Positions 1 to 13,782 of a DNA stretch of 64,000 nucleotides are shown here, in pieces. Under the pieces are notes generated by a model. The model was not told where the DNA came from and did no database searches. It was given only the letters and a program-made list of their open reading frames with translations. This DNA is from Lates calcarifer. Its lineage: Eukaryota > Chordata > Actinopteri > Centropomidae. Position 1 is the first letter of the stretch. The number at the start of each line of letters is the position of its first letter. The stretch lies in contig NC_066837.1 in NCBI RefSeq assembly GCF_001640805.2, positions 26,061,548 to 26,125,547 on the forward strand, written 5' to 3'. The translations under genes were made by a program, and so were the position numbers.

Positions 1-639
1 TGTATTAATAGTTCTGTTTGGGTGTTGATGGCCACCAGACAAAGTACTGCATAGTCCTTGTGCCATGCATGGATTTACATGAGGTTCTAAACGATTATTT
101 ACTGGATTTTATAGGAACCCAGTGACTGCTACCAGAGGTCACTACTCCTGAATGGATCAGCATGTCCAGTTTCGGAATTGCTCATCAAAGGATAACTGTT
201 AATTTTGAACCCTGGGCCTTATTTTCCCATTTTTGTGCATGTGAAAGACTGATAGGGACATAATCATCTTTGACCTTACTTTGACCTTTCTAAAATGAGC
301 AGTGGGGAAACTTATATTTTTATTTGAATCAGTGGCGGCAACATTTTTATCACTTGGAAACGCTGGTGGGGAAAGTTGTCTATTGCCACTTACCAGTAAG
401 ATGTTGATGATTTGTGATAATGTAGCATGAAAATTGTTTATAACTGATAAAAAAAGTAATAATAAAGTATTAATAAGTTGAAAAATTAAAGCTTTTATTG
501 CAGTTTTATTCTCTGGTCTTATTTGACTCAACTGTACCATCAATTTACATTAGATCTGTTTCAACATATATTGTGATTTATACAGCAATTCAACTTTGAC
601 TGGAACTTGTTTTAACAGGGCAATCACCTTAAATCCCTA

Positions 640-712
640 ACAGTACCACTTTAACTGCAACAATGTAAATTTCCCCATTGTGGGACTAATAAAGGATTAT
701 CTTATCTTATCT
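640..712 (+). repeat. LINE 3' tail fragment
   Basis: The text aatttccccattgtgggac, then taataaaggatt and a (ttatc)n tract, is the usual 3' end of fish Rex1/L2-type LINEs. Nothing else recognisable surrounds it (1-1420 otherwise shows no gene). Confidence 0.55.
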
Positions 713-1421
713 TAACTGACCCATTAGACCAGAGCTAAGCTGCGGACTTAGGTGATCACACTGCCTAATGTTAGCTAGAGAAATGGGTTTGGGAGTCTAT
801 TGAAACAACATCAACATAAGACCATCTGCTGCTATGTCACCATCCATACTTGAAACAACAAGCCAACAAAAACTTTCACACCTTAGCTTCTCTGAGTGTT
901 GCAGTTTCATAAAAAGCATCACTTTAAACATCTAACAGTGAATTTGAATAGACCCAGTTTTTCTAATTTATGTTATGTTGAGCTAATAGGTAAGAGCTTA
1001 GATGACTGCTTTAACTGCTACACAAGTGGCAATGCCAAGGCTCCTGCACTAAGAACTGAGAAATGACTAACTTACATGTCAACAAGCAGAGATATCAATG
1101 ACAAATCAGGTGTATTGTGCAGTTAACATTGACAGAAAGATGATTAGCAATGCTGCTTTGCCTTTTTGTTTCTCCATGATTTGAGAAGTTGACCACAATA
1201 ATACCTTGCATTAACATGTGATCTGTGTTTTATCTGGATAAGTGGAAATGCATGTTGATGTGTGGTGTAAATTCACTGTGCAGAATGCATTATGATTAGA
1301 ATGTGCTTGGTTTTGCAAGCCCACATCTTGTTGTGGTTTGTTTGTGATGTGATTGGATCTTGGTAACCCTGAACAGGCTGTATGGCTGCTTGCTGTATTT
1401 ACCAACCAGAGCAGTGGGAGT

Positions 1422-1760
1422 GGCATGGTGTAGCAGTGGTTGGCACTGTCACCTCACAGCCCAGGGCTTTTCTGTGTGGAGTTTGCATGCTCTCCCTGTG
1501 CCTGCATGAGTTTCTCTCCATTTACTCTGACTTCTTCCCACAGTCCAAAAACAAGCAGGTCAGGTTAATTGGTGACTCTAAAATTGCCCGTAGGTGTGAA
1601 TGTGAGGTGTGTGAATGTAGATGTGTGTGAATGGTTGTTTGTTTATATATGTCAGCCCTGCGATCTGTCCAGATTCTTCCTCTTGTCCAATGTCAGCTGG
1701 GATTTCTCCAGCCTCCACTTGACCCTTAATGGATAAGCAGTATAAATAATGGATGGGTGG
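1422..1760 (+). repeat. tRNA-derived SINE, family 1
   Basis: Begins with an A-box-like gtgtagcagtggttggcact, lacks the B-box part, and continues through tgtggagtttgcatgctctc, ggttaattggtgactctaaa and the 3' end gcagtataaataatggatgg. This is a very common fish repeat layout. A second copy is inverted at 9151-9372. Confidence 0.75.
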
Positions 1761-2044
1761 AGTCTGTCTGTGTGCAGGTGTGTGTCATGATGATAAAATG
1801 TTGTCCTGGCACACCCTCTGTAGCTGGTAACAATCACATAGGTGGTTAAATACTTTGGCAGGTGTTTATATGTTTGTGACCAGAGTTTGTCATGCAATGG
1901 TTTCACAACTGTTCAAGATACAGCCATCTTGCATCTCTCTGTACTTGTTTTGTGTCTCTTTCTGGTTGTTTGATTAACTTAACAACAAGGAATGGCAATT
2001 GTTGGTATGTAGAGAGGCTTTGATCCAGATTGTGCCTAGTAGGA

Positions 2045-2700
2045 CTGGTCAGTAATCCATCCTCTAAATCTGATTAATCTGGACTGGAAGATTTTAACAA
2101 AGATCTTGGCCTTATGTCTGGAAAAAGCATTATCAAGCATAATACATTGTGATCAAGTAGGATTCATGAAAAGTAAGTCATCAATGGACAGCATGAGAGG
2201 ACTATATTACATTTGATCTGGTTGAATTAGACAGGAAAAGACACAGTCGTTGCCCTCTCACTTGATGCCAGGAAGGCATGGAAATTTCTTATTTGCAGCC
2301 TTGTCACCTTTCCCATCTGGACCAAACTGGACATTATACACAAACCTAAAGGCAGTGGTGATAACCAGTGGTGTAGTCTCATCCCTATTTAACCTTACAA
2401 GAGGTACCGGCAGAGCTGTGCTCTGTCACCATTATTGTTCAATACTGTACTGAAACCACTGGCTATTACCAATGCAAATGCAAATATTAGGGAGGTGAAA
2501 GGAGGTGGGGAGGAGGACAAATTGTCTGATGTGATAAGGAAATACATCAAATCAGCCACAACATATATACTGTATATTTGTACTATATAACCTTAAGGGA
2601 AATATCTGGAAATGTCTATGCTAATTAATGGACACAGCCCAAATACACAACAAATAAAAAAACCAAACCAAATTTCCAGAATTAAAAGGGGGGGCAAACT
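2045..2700 (+). mobile_element. Degenerate L1-clade LINE ORF2 fragment (reverse transcriptase)
   Basis: The plus strand, read across several frameshifts and stops, gives pieces such as PISLINLDWKILTKILA, HCDQVGFMKSKSSMDSMRG, ALSLDARKAW, KAVVITSGVVSS and CALSPLLFNTVLKPLA. These follow the order of the L1-type reverse transcriptase (PISLLN, DQ-GF, LDA-KAFD, then GV-S, LSPLLF). It is inactive: many stops, no ends seen. Confidence 0.75.
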
Positions 2701-2710
2701 CCATGGTTAA

Positions 2711-3260
2711 AACTGCTTCTTATGAGGGTATGCTTAACAGGATGAACAGCAGAGAGAGAGAGAAACATTTCCTGGATCGCTCAAGTGTATTGTATGACTC
2801 ACTGAGATGACTTGGACAGCAAACAAAACAGACATTTAGTTTCAGCTTTTATTCTGACAGAACATCACCCCATGGGGATTGACATTACTTGATTACAAAG
2901 TAGGACCTTGCCAAGTGGCAAGAGAGAACAGCCTTCACGAAAGTTCAGTATACAAACAACACAGTTAATGACAAATCAACATGCATAATAGTATAAAACC
3001 AAATATATATTAGGGGAAAATACAATGTAGAATTCACTACCTACTTTATATTATAAAACTAGCACAACTGTCCAGTACTTTAATAGATGTCTCACTAACC
3101 CAACATGGAAAATAAAACATTTTTGCTCAAAATGTAACTACAATTGCACAGACATAATATACTTGTGCTCCATTATTAAAGCGTTGCCATCTTTCATTAT
3201 ATTGTGGACGGCTTGCTGTCAACCATTAAATTCCATCAAATCATGTCTGGAGACATTATC

Positions 3261-3291
<31 letters not shown>

Positions 3292-6200
3292 GGAGGTGCG
3301 GTTGGGGTGGAGCGGCAGGAGTGTTCATTTTAAATAGCTATTATTTTCAATCATAGGTATGTAACATGTTTTTCCTCTGATATGTCTGCAACACACATGT
3401 TCAGAATCACAGCTGACAACACATGAACTGCCACCTGGTGATTTAAACATGTGATACAATGAATGTTCTGCAAAATCGAAGATGAATTTATTTAAACTTT
3501 AAACGTTGCTAACTTGAGATAAAATACTTTTGTGTTTTTTTTTTCTACTCAACGCATAGCAATCAACTTTGATAAAAAATAAAGTGTAAATATACAAATC
3601 ATGATCAGACTGTACAGTACAAGAGTATAATACAGGTAGAAATCACAATCACACATACAAAAAGATGCATGCGTTGTGTTCTGCATGCGTCTTGTTTTGA
3701 GACACAGTTTGTTCTGTGCGATCAGTCTTTGGAAAACAACATTCATTCGATAGGACAGAAGTCAGAATCATAGGTTAAAGTTTTGTATACCTAAAGACAA
3801 CGTTACCACTCCATGAGGTATTTGAACAGTGACTAGAGTATACACCCATTTTACGATGTGCAGCAAATAATCTTTGACAGCGGAGTGAAACCAGTTTCCA
3901 GTGATATTAAAAGGCAACAGTATGATAGAGGAAGGCTTTCTGTCACTCATTAGCAGGAATCTCTTCACACAACAAACTATTATAGAGGCTCAGTACAACA
4001 AAACATACATTAAAAAAACACAAGGGTCAACTGAACAGTCTGTCCTCTAATAAAATCTAATCATTAAATGGGAGTAAAAATTTGTACTGTTGTGAAACTT
4101 TAATATAAATGATCAGAAACTTAGCTGCAAACTTTCTCAAAACCTAAGAGGAAGAAATGATCCCACTGTAAACTACAGCTTTGCATACAGTATATAACAA
4201 ATAAAAACAAACAAACAAAAAAACACAACAACTATACAGTACAAAGTCACTGACAAACTGAAAGGCTCACACTGATGGACGGTGAGGAAAAACGAGGAGG
4301 AGGAATGGGTGAGGAGGAGGAGGAAAATGAGGGAGATGTCTGGTGTTCTTTCTCTCGGTGCAGCTGTAGGAAGCTGCCACATTCAGTTGAACTATCATAT
4401 GAGTGAAATACAGCTGAGGGGAATGGGCTTACAGTAACTGTGGCATGCTGGGAGATCGAGTTCTTCAGTTTAGTCTCTTCCTGCCGCTATTCACAACAAT
4501 GGGTAAAATGAAACAGTCATTAAAGTTAAAAAAAAAAAAATACTGAGCGTTTAAAAAGCCTGAATTAGTGTTCGTGTCACGTCCAAGTGTTTTTGGTTGC
4601 CATTTGTTATTTTCATTATTGCTTGCACAACAAGGCCTACCAGCATTGCACTGCAACCCAACTCAGAGCAGTCCGACAGGGTGGAACACTTTAGTCATCC
4701 GTACCTGGGTGGTTTAGAACGTCACAGTGTGGTAAAAGAAAAAAAAAAAGATATCTTATCTTATCTAACTTTTCTGCTGAGCAGTATTTGGGAGAGAGGT
4801 AAAAGTGTCACTGTGAAAATTTACATGTAACCATAATTCCTCGCATATTGGATATGTTCACACATATCTCAAACTCTCATTTGCCTCTCCTTGCATTCAC
4901 TCAGATTAATTTTTACAAAACCATTGTCCCAAGTGTGGATTGCTGCTAAAGAAAAATTTCTGATAAACCATAGCTAAGCAGATTGGTGATCAGAAAGCAG
5001 CACTCATTTAAATAAAATCACAGTGATGTATAAGCAATGATTCTTTGTATGTATATATATATATATAGCATTTAGATGTTAAAAATCTCATTTTAACTAA
5101 CAAGCTGAGAATAATTACTTTCGCTGTATATATGGCAGAAGATCAGCTAGAGAAAGACAGAAATCAGATCACATTCAAATAAACTGTTAAATAATAAAAC
5201 ATCTTTCACCAATGCGCCGTGGAACAGTGCGGAGTGTGTGCACTCATTCTTTGTTCTTTGGGTAGCATTTCTTTGTTCTGGTGTGAAAGAGAGCCCTGTC
5301 TTGTTATCAAATCACTTGCAGAAGTTCACGCTGAGAGAGAAGTTAGGTGCATTTGAAGTAACAGTGCTGAGTCGTGAGACATGTTTCCTGCTGGCCATGC
5401 CAGGGCCGAGCTGATTAATGATCATTCAGTAAAAGGACGGAGCAGATGGCTTGTTGCATTCCTGTTTTCTGAGAGGGTGGGTGACACAGTCTGATGCACT
5501 CTTTCTTATGAAAGAAAAATCTGATAGTATAGACAGATTATGTTTACCAAGACTGTAAACTATTTCATCATCATTATGCTGGACTTCCTTTGGTATGAAA
5601 TCCATTTCTTGTGCATGTGCCTTTTTTGACATAAAGTGTTGCCACAGCATGGTGGTTTTTAGGAAATGAATTCAGGTCTGTTAAAAAGGAGCCCTCCTCT
5701 GTATTTGGGCAACGTCTCAATGTGTCAAAGTGAGGTTGTAAAAATATATTTATATAAATCTGTACAAATGTACAAGTCTGATCTTTATTGAAGAGTATCT
5801 ACTGAAAAAGAGGTATAAGTTGTATTATTGTGAAGTTTTAAACTTAAAATCTTGTTTTTTCTAATGGAAATTAATTTAAATGATGGTTAAACTCACCTCA
5901 GATTTTTTGTGTGGACTGCATCTATTACAGTGCAGTGTATGACAGTATTTAAATAAATTGCAGCACAGTCTCTGGCATTTTATTCTGGGCCTGCATATAT
6001 GTAATCATCTTATGCTATTCTGGCTACTGTCTAGTTTGTTAACGTAACCTAGCCAGGAAGCCTATTTTTTTACTGTATTCTCTGTAGAAGACAATGAGAC
6101 AACTGATGAAGTAGGATACCAGAGACCTCAGATCACACTCTGCTAATGATGTGTTATCGCCACAAATTCACTGTGACACTGCACAGAATCTGTACTTAAT

Positions 6201-6307
6201 GTCCCATCTTTACTGTTGTTTCCCCTCTGTGAACTCTTGCTTGGCAGACAAACAAACATGTCTGCCTCCAGCCAGCGCCCATCTTCTCTCCCTCTCTGTG
6301 AGCCTCC
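2711..6307. other. Downstream flank of gene A, no gene seen
   Basis: AT-rich DNA with a poly(T) run (3264-3291), a short (TA)n at about 5050-5066 and a (TATCT)n motif near 4750. Part may be 3' UTR of gene A. No supported coding sequence. Confidence 0.5.
5978..5983 (-). other. Candidate poly(A) signal of gene A
   Basis: AATAAA on the minus strand about 325 nt after the stop codon of gene A. Further AATAAA hexamers follow on the same strand at 5784-5789 and near 2838, so a longer 3' UTR is possible. Confidence 0.35.
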
Positions 6308-6850
6308 TCAGCAGCTGGTGGTGTCCAGTAGCTGCTTGGCAGCAGAGGCTTCTTCGTTGTCAGGGTTGGTCCCCTTGTCGTCCATGGCTCTGGCTGCCGG
6401 TTTCTGCTTGCGTTTGATCTTAAACACATCCCACTTCTCGGACAGCAGGCCCTTGTTAAAAATAATGGATGTCAACCAGGAGAAAAGCAGAATGGACAAA
6501 AGTGAGATGATCATGATGGCGGTGCGGAAGGGGAAGAACTGGGTTAGCTTTCCCTCTGCGTCCAGCCGGCAACCTGGGAACTTGATGGCGGGCGGCAGGC
6601 CAATGAGGGGCTCGCCACTCAGGACCCTCATGATGATTCCCATCATGTAGCCCACTGTGGCTCCATACCCGTTTGACACCTTGAAGAAGAGGATGCAGAC
6701 TAGCTGAGGGAACATGATTGTGTAAGACATGTCCACACCCACGAGCCAGAAGACCAGGACACTGCTGTCCAGGAAGGTGAGGGCAGTGCCAGCCAGACCC
6801 ACCACCACCACTGAGATACGGATCACCCACTGCATCTCACGGTCTGATGC
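6308..6850 (-). CDS. Gene A coding exon 8, terminal (residues 374-553 and stop)
   Basis: Acceptor CTTCAG, then [10 protein letters not shown] (CHT1: EIVWVMRITV), the [21 protein letters not shown] helix, GEPLIGLP, and a last helix before [16 protein letters not shown]. The tail after that is only about 45 residues, polar and rich in Lys, Asp and Glu. The stop is at 6310-6308. Confidence 0.93.
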   Translation of the reverse strand, partial: ASDREMQWVIRISVVVVGLAGTALTFLDSSVLVFWLVGVDMSYTIMFPQLVCILFFKVSNGYGATVGYMMGIIMRVLSGEPLIGLPPAIKFPGCRLDAEGKLTQFFPFRTAIMIISLLSILLFSWLTSIIFNKGLLSEKWDVFKIKRKQKPAARAMDDKGTNPDNEEASAAKQLLDTTSC

Positions 6851-9800
6851 CTGAAGGAGCAAAAAGAATGTCAACAAAAACACAAAAAGACTAAGTTATA
6901 CAATGTAAAGGATCTAAGGATCATATAGACTTGAGGCTTCCTTGGCTAAGAGATCCCCTTACAAAGACACTGTATCTGTAAGTTACAGCACTACAAGATA
7001 CCAGCAGTGAACTGGCCCATTATATGGAACATTCCACGGGGGTGAAGTAATGAAACACATCATTGTTTTAAGAGAGCAAACATCACTCAAACATCGCTCA
7101 GCAAATAACACTCAGTCAGTGGGAACAGTGTACAGTATGTACAATATTGTAAAGTCAATAACTACTTTGTTGCCACCCCCAGCTTGTGCTGTGAGAGTAC
7201 AGTATAGAGATGCAGTCTCTGAGTTGTAAATGTCTCGTGGCTACCTACACAGGACTCTTTATGATGATGACCATTAAAGGCATTTTATTTTCAGTGGATT
7301 ATTACTGTAAATGGAGGCAGATTTAAAATCCTGAGAGGGACATAATGACATTGTATTAATCAGTTCGAATCTGACTTTTCTCCTCTAGCACATAGAATTA
7401 TGCAGCTAAAATAAATGAAAAACTACAGCCTGCAAAACAAAGGTGAAAACGTGTGACATGAACTACCTTTACATTTCATATTTAAATGAATTAATTCATA
7501 GAATAAGAACATATTCTAGTAGTAGATACTTGCTTTCCACATATCCCTCAGCTTTGGTTAGGGACATACATGCTGTTGATGTCTTTCTCAAAAATTCTCA
7601 CCTGCTTCCTGATGATGTTCTTGTAAATGTTTGAGGAGAACAATGAGGCAGAGGACAGAAGAGCTGAGTCCATGGAGGACATGACAGCAGCAGCTACAGC
7701 TCCGATGCCGATGACAGAGATGTATGGAGGCGTGAGGTACTGCAGGGCGATGGGGAGGATGGAGCCTGCCTGGTCACGCTCGTATGGGGTGGGCAATCCA
7801 TAGCTGGTTGAGTTCCAGTCTGGAAGGAAGGAGAGGTGAATATTTGGATTAAGACCACAGGAAAGTTTGACCAAGGAGGAAAATAAATGAAGAAACAATG
7901 GTTAAATCAGATACATAGAGCTTAAAGCAACAAAATGGAACTTTGCCAAGCAACAGCAGTGGTAATTAATTCTGTAGGGCTGTAGTCTGAGCAGTTAACC
8001 TGGATGTTCAGTGGATTTCGGACTTGAACATTGCTCTTGAACTTGCTGGGCCTAATTCCAGCAGTTTAAGCCACTCACTATATCTGCTCACCAAAGTTAC
8101 AGGTTAGGTAGTTAGTGCAAGAACAGGTTTTCAGGGTGTAGACTTGGAATGCAAGAGGCACCATTTCTCCTGTCACAAGTCTGTTAACTATGGTAAGTAA
8201 TTTTGTCATTTTACGGTAACATAGGTGCAGTACATAATGTCGCTTTAATCCAATGTAAATGATGGGAAAAAAAGAATAAAATCTGCCTGTTTCAAATGGT
8301 GAAGCCAATGGCCAATGCAGACACAAGGCTAAAGAAAGTTGGAAGAATTTACCAGAGCTGTAAATTAAGAGTGTGTACCTGTAGATGCAGCCACAGCTCC
8401 CACCAGCACAGAGGGGATACCCAGCACCAGGCAGAAGGCTGAGGAGGCGAAGCAGGTCACTTGAGCTTGGGTGTAAGATGAAGCGGACAGGATTCTTTGG
8501 TAGAATGCCTGGTAGGCCAACCCCCCGAGAGCCTGGCACAAACACACAGTTCAGACATGATGACAGGAATCAGTTTGTGTAGCAATTGAAGACAAGAGGA
8601 ACAGTCCTCTCATGGCTCTGCTCTTATTATGCTTGGTTGTTAGCTCATCTAATGAAATAAGCCTATTTAATCTAACTACTGGGCTGAATTTAATTTAACT
8701 GCTGTGATGGCAGGAGCTATGTAAATATAGAATAAGCTGTGTATCAGACAACATTAAGAACTGTCTGCACATGTATACACTGCGATGACCTCTCCCAGTC
8801 CACTCACCAGCAACATGAAGTCGTCAAACCACTTGCCAGCCTCATCAAGCTCCACCATGCCGACCCAGGGAGCCTGGAAGGTCTGGTTGTAGGCTGTCAG
8901 TGAGATGTCCACTGAGTGAGGGTTGGTCAACAGGAAAGGAACACACACCCACTGTGTACACAAACACAAGGACAAAACTAATTTGATTATGGAGCTAGTG
9001 GAGGGAGTGTTCAGTCACACACTGGGAATTAGGAATGTGAAACTAGAATTGGAGTTGAAGCTCCAGTTTCTGAGTGGTGTGCAGTGCTTTTTTGTTGGAT
9101 TGTGGTTAAACCTACATAGTTATTTTTAGTTCAGAATTATCAGTAGGGGCCTGGATTCTATCCCAGCTGACATTGGGTGAGAGGTGGGGTACACCCTGTA
9201 TGTCCATCGCAGAGACAACATATACCATTCACACTCATATTCACACCTACAGGCAATTTAGAGTCACCTATTAACCTAACATGCACGTCTTTGGATGGTG
9301 GGAAGAAGCCGAAGTACCAGGAGAGAACCCACGCAGAACAAGAAACCAAAGGGCGAACCGAACCTCTGCACACGTAGTATCTGAAGACAAATGAAAAGGC
9401 ACTGCACCCATCTGAGGTCACATGATGACTGAAGCTTATCTGTATTGGCTAAGTGACACTGAAGTTATCTTGACAGCACTGATCTTTGAAGGAACGGACA
9501 GCCAGACAGTCTAAAATGGAGGAAGCTATCATAGCTTATTAACTGCATTGCATTATCCCTTTATATTTTAAGGACCTGTGTGTAGGATTTATAGGCATTT
9601 AGTGGTGAGGTTGTAAACCGCAACTAACTGAATATCCTTCCCCTAACCACTCCTTTTCCAGAGTCAGAGAATCTACTGTGGCCTTCAGGTTACGTAAAAT
9701 GTGAAAGGCTACTGTAGAAACATGGCAGAGCAACATGGCGGGCTCAGTGGAAGAGGGCTTGCTCCATATGTGGATATGGAGGGCTCATTCTATGCAACGA

Positions 9801-12657
9801 TTTGAAGTTTTGGGTAAGCTGCAAATATGTCTTTGAAGGAACTTTATAATTCACTTTCTGGCTTTTATCCAGTATTTTAACAGTTCTTTGAAATAATGTA
9901 CAATCCTGTGAACTCTGTGCCAGGGGAAGTAAACCCACATCACAGCTACAGGAAAACTGAAAGAAGCTCAGAGAGCTGTTGTGAATGACTAGCATTTTCC
10001 TCACTGGCTGCAGTGTTTGTGGTTAGCTTGCCTTTTACCAACTAGCCATGTGAGTAGTCCATTTGCAACCACATATTTCATAAAGGATTATCAACTTTTA
10101 GCAGCCATTTTGAACATGAAGTGAGGAAAACTTACAAACATACTTCACAGATCTCAAATAAGCTAATGAAGTCAGTAATACTTTAATTCAGTAGGTAATT
10201 TAATCAGCTAACATAGTTAATATGCTACTGGGCAGACTGTAATGTAATTCAATCCCTCTCGTCTTTCATCCATTTGCTCTTATTATGTAGTTGAATGAGT
10301 AATCTGATAGGACACATACTTTATGGTGGGATGGAGCTATGAGTTCCCAAGCCTGATGTTTATAGTGGCTGCTGTGTGAACAGGTCAATAGATGTTACGC
10401 ACCAGGCTGACAAAGATGAGGATGAGCTGGATGACATCTGTGTAGGCCACAGAATAGAGTCCCCCCAGCAGTGTGTAGATTATGGCCACCACTGAGGATA
10501 TGATGATGGAGTAGACGTAGGACAGATCCAGGATCACACTCATAGTTCCACCTGGAACAACACAGCAGAACCATGAGCATCAGAGGACTGACAGAGGCAA
10601 AATGTCTAACAGCCTGTCTTCTAATGTACAGATGTTGGTAGCAACAGATACATGCAACTGCTTAGACTGTAATATTTTAATTAAGTGTTTTATTAGGTTC
10701 TCAGTCTCGCTTTTGCTTTTAAATCTATTCTCTCGCACACAGACACACACATATACATGCATCCACTCTTATGTACTTATACTTAAGATTTAATAAGAAG
10801 CTGGGCAATGACATTGTCTTGTTATACTGTGCATATTGCCTTAATTCAATATTTTCCAAAGAGCACTTATAGACAAATGCACTTTTACCAACAAAGAGCA
10901 AAACATTACATTTCTAGTCTTTCAAGTCAAAAAGGAAATTACATTTAAACATAGGTGGCATTGGTTTAAACCTTTAAAAAGCAGCAAATCGCTTAGATAA
11001 AGCAACAAGCCAACGTAAAAATGATAAATGATGATAAAATTAAACAGAACAAAACCATACAGAAACATATAACAGAAGCAGCCTATTGATTGTGACTCCA
11101 AAATATTCCTTTTTCACCCTCTTAGGTGATTTATCACCCTTTAAATAGTGACAAATTTTTATTAAGTTATAAAAAATCAAGATGAAGATAAAGAGAAGTG
11201 TCTTCAAGCGGTGAAACAAATGTGTAAAAAAAACTATATGTATAAGTAAATGTAAACAAGTGAATTAAATAAAGACATCTTGTTACTCAAACAAGGCAAG
11301 CAAAACGTCACTACCTTCACCGTCTCTTCTCCCACATTGCCAGGGTCCCCCCAGCCGCAGCCTGCAGCCACACCACAACAATGCCCTTAAACAGAGAAGT
11401 GTCAGATCGGCACCATCGATCGCCACTCACCACCCTGCTGACCTGTCACCCCCTTACGGATCCCACCACCCCCTAAACCACCCCGTCACAACTTTCTGTC
11501 TTCCCCACTAACTTTACATCATCTTGATGATGCATACTTGACCTGTTTCAGTTTGACCTTTCATCCCATGTGATTGACATTTTTTAAATCTGATACTGTG
11601 TTACCCTGGAACCTGTGTCACCTTATTTACTCTGTCAGCTAATCTTTCTTCTACAGACAGACTAATCCATTGCTTAATTACCTTTAAAACAAGTAGATAC
11701 TACAGTTATTAAACTAATACTCGTGTTCACACTTGGCACTAAAATGCATCTTGTCAGATAAGCACGGCATGATATATACAGGCATGAATGCACCCAAAAA
11801 CACACTGTGCTTGCACATTGGGATTGATTCTCTCAATCCTCACTGAGAGGGGGTTAACAACATAAATGTATACATGAAAACAATGAGAATGCTCGTTGTT
11901 AACTTTGTATATCCAACCTCTCAAAAGACCCCAATGCAATTCATTGTAACCTATTTGTGTCTTTTCAGTCCTACAACCACTTGGATTTTGACCTTTTTTA
12001 ATTTTAGGTTTTTCTGTATAGCCTTGCTGAGCTTTTTGTAGTGTTATAGTTTGCAAAATCTGACCATGTGGCCAGTCAAGATGCTTTCTGATGCCATGTG
12101 TGAACTGAAATCCATCTCAACTAGATCCATACCTGATCTGTATACGTGTGGATACACATCCAGATCGAACAGACTCTTGTATGTTGTTGTTTGTCCTGTA
12201 ATTTATCTTATGGTGGAGCATTACACAACACGTATCGTAAATATTTCCTGGGTGGTCTGTTTTCCAGATATAGCACTAGATCTCTTATCTGTTCTGTGCT
12301 GAGCTGTGCTGTTCCCCTCCATGCTAAATTTAGGAAGAGGAAAAGGGGAATGAGATTCAGAGGGCCTCTGGGGCTAAATGAGCAGCACCAGGGATGGACA
12401 GAGGCAAAGCGCTACCTAAATACCCCCCGTGTTGTTTTTAGCTCCTTGTCCCACTTCCAAAACTCATGCATGTGTGTGCGTGCACACACCACACGTACAC
12501 ACACACACAAACAAACCCACTGCAACCTCTCTGTCCTGTCCCCAATTACTTCCCAGCAGAAATTTGACCATGACTATGTTGATACTACATGGCTACATGC
12601 CATGCAGCGCATGGGAGGTGTGTTTTAAAAGTTAAATCCTTTTCTGGCACTGAACCA

Positions 12658-12709
<52 letters not shown>

Positions 12710-13388
12710 AGTCAGATCATGAAGCTCAGTTTATGCTACACATACACACACATAAACTGTCTCCCAGCAACAACGCTCCTGTGTGTCAAATGCTCAGCAT
12801 GCTCTCTAGAGTGTCAAGTGTTTATGTGTGTGTGTGCGTGTGATGCCAAGCACACATCGGGCATGTAGGCATAACTGGAAACAACAACAGGAGGTTTTAC
12901 TGAGGAGTGAGGGGTCCCCTGATTCTATATTGGTTTAATAGGTTTGGATAAAAATGTCCCAGGAACATTCCTGCCTCCCTACCAGTCCTTTTGTGGAGCT
13001 TCAGCACAGTGACTCAGACACTGTCAATGGATTTCACTGTCTCCCTTAAACTCTTTTTAAACTTTAAACACGGAAATGAAATTATAATTCAGGGTGTAAC
13101 ATTTACCCCCTATCGGTCAGTCACAGCCTTGGCACAAACAATAGAAAGAAGTTTCTAATGACACAGTCTAGTTTGAATAATTGATCACCTTTCACAATCA
13201 ACAGGCTGCTCGATGTTTAACCCCCTTTTTCAAATAACACTGGAAAAGAAAACAGCGTTAAAAACACACAAGAAAACATTATGTACACACATGCACACAC
13301 ACACACACATTTCCTCTGCTGCACAGACACCCAGGCACATTCACACTGCAGACCACACGCACACTTGCATCCACTATCAAAGCGCATG

Positions 13389-13446
<58 letters not shown>

Positions 13447-13738
13447 TAAATCATCACTTACAGATTAGAGAAACATTAAAAACAACAGTGCCAAATGTGG
13501 TAGCTTACATAGAACAGTACAGAGAGATCACATCACAAGGAACCACTTTAATCTTATCATCCGGACAATTTTCCACACTACACAATAATAATCCACTTAA
13601 TAATAGTGATTATAATCCACTGCAGTCATTGGTTATTTTGAGCGACTGCCCCTCATTGTGCTTATAATGCTAGGGGTCAACATTTGTGTGTTTTTTTTTT
13701 TTTTCTTCATTTCAGCAGTGGAGATAGAAATGGGTGTA

Positions 13739-13782
<44 letters not shown>

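Noticed and set aside
6151..6650. Plus-strand open frames opposite the last exon of gene A
   Set aside because: Antisense shadows of a well-supported coding exon; no homology of their own.
12429..12843. Open frames with His-Thr repeats
   Set aside because: They are translations of the CA microsatellite and flanking DNA, with no codon bias, splice pattern or family match.
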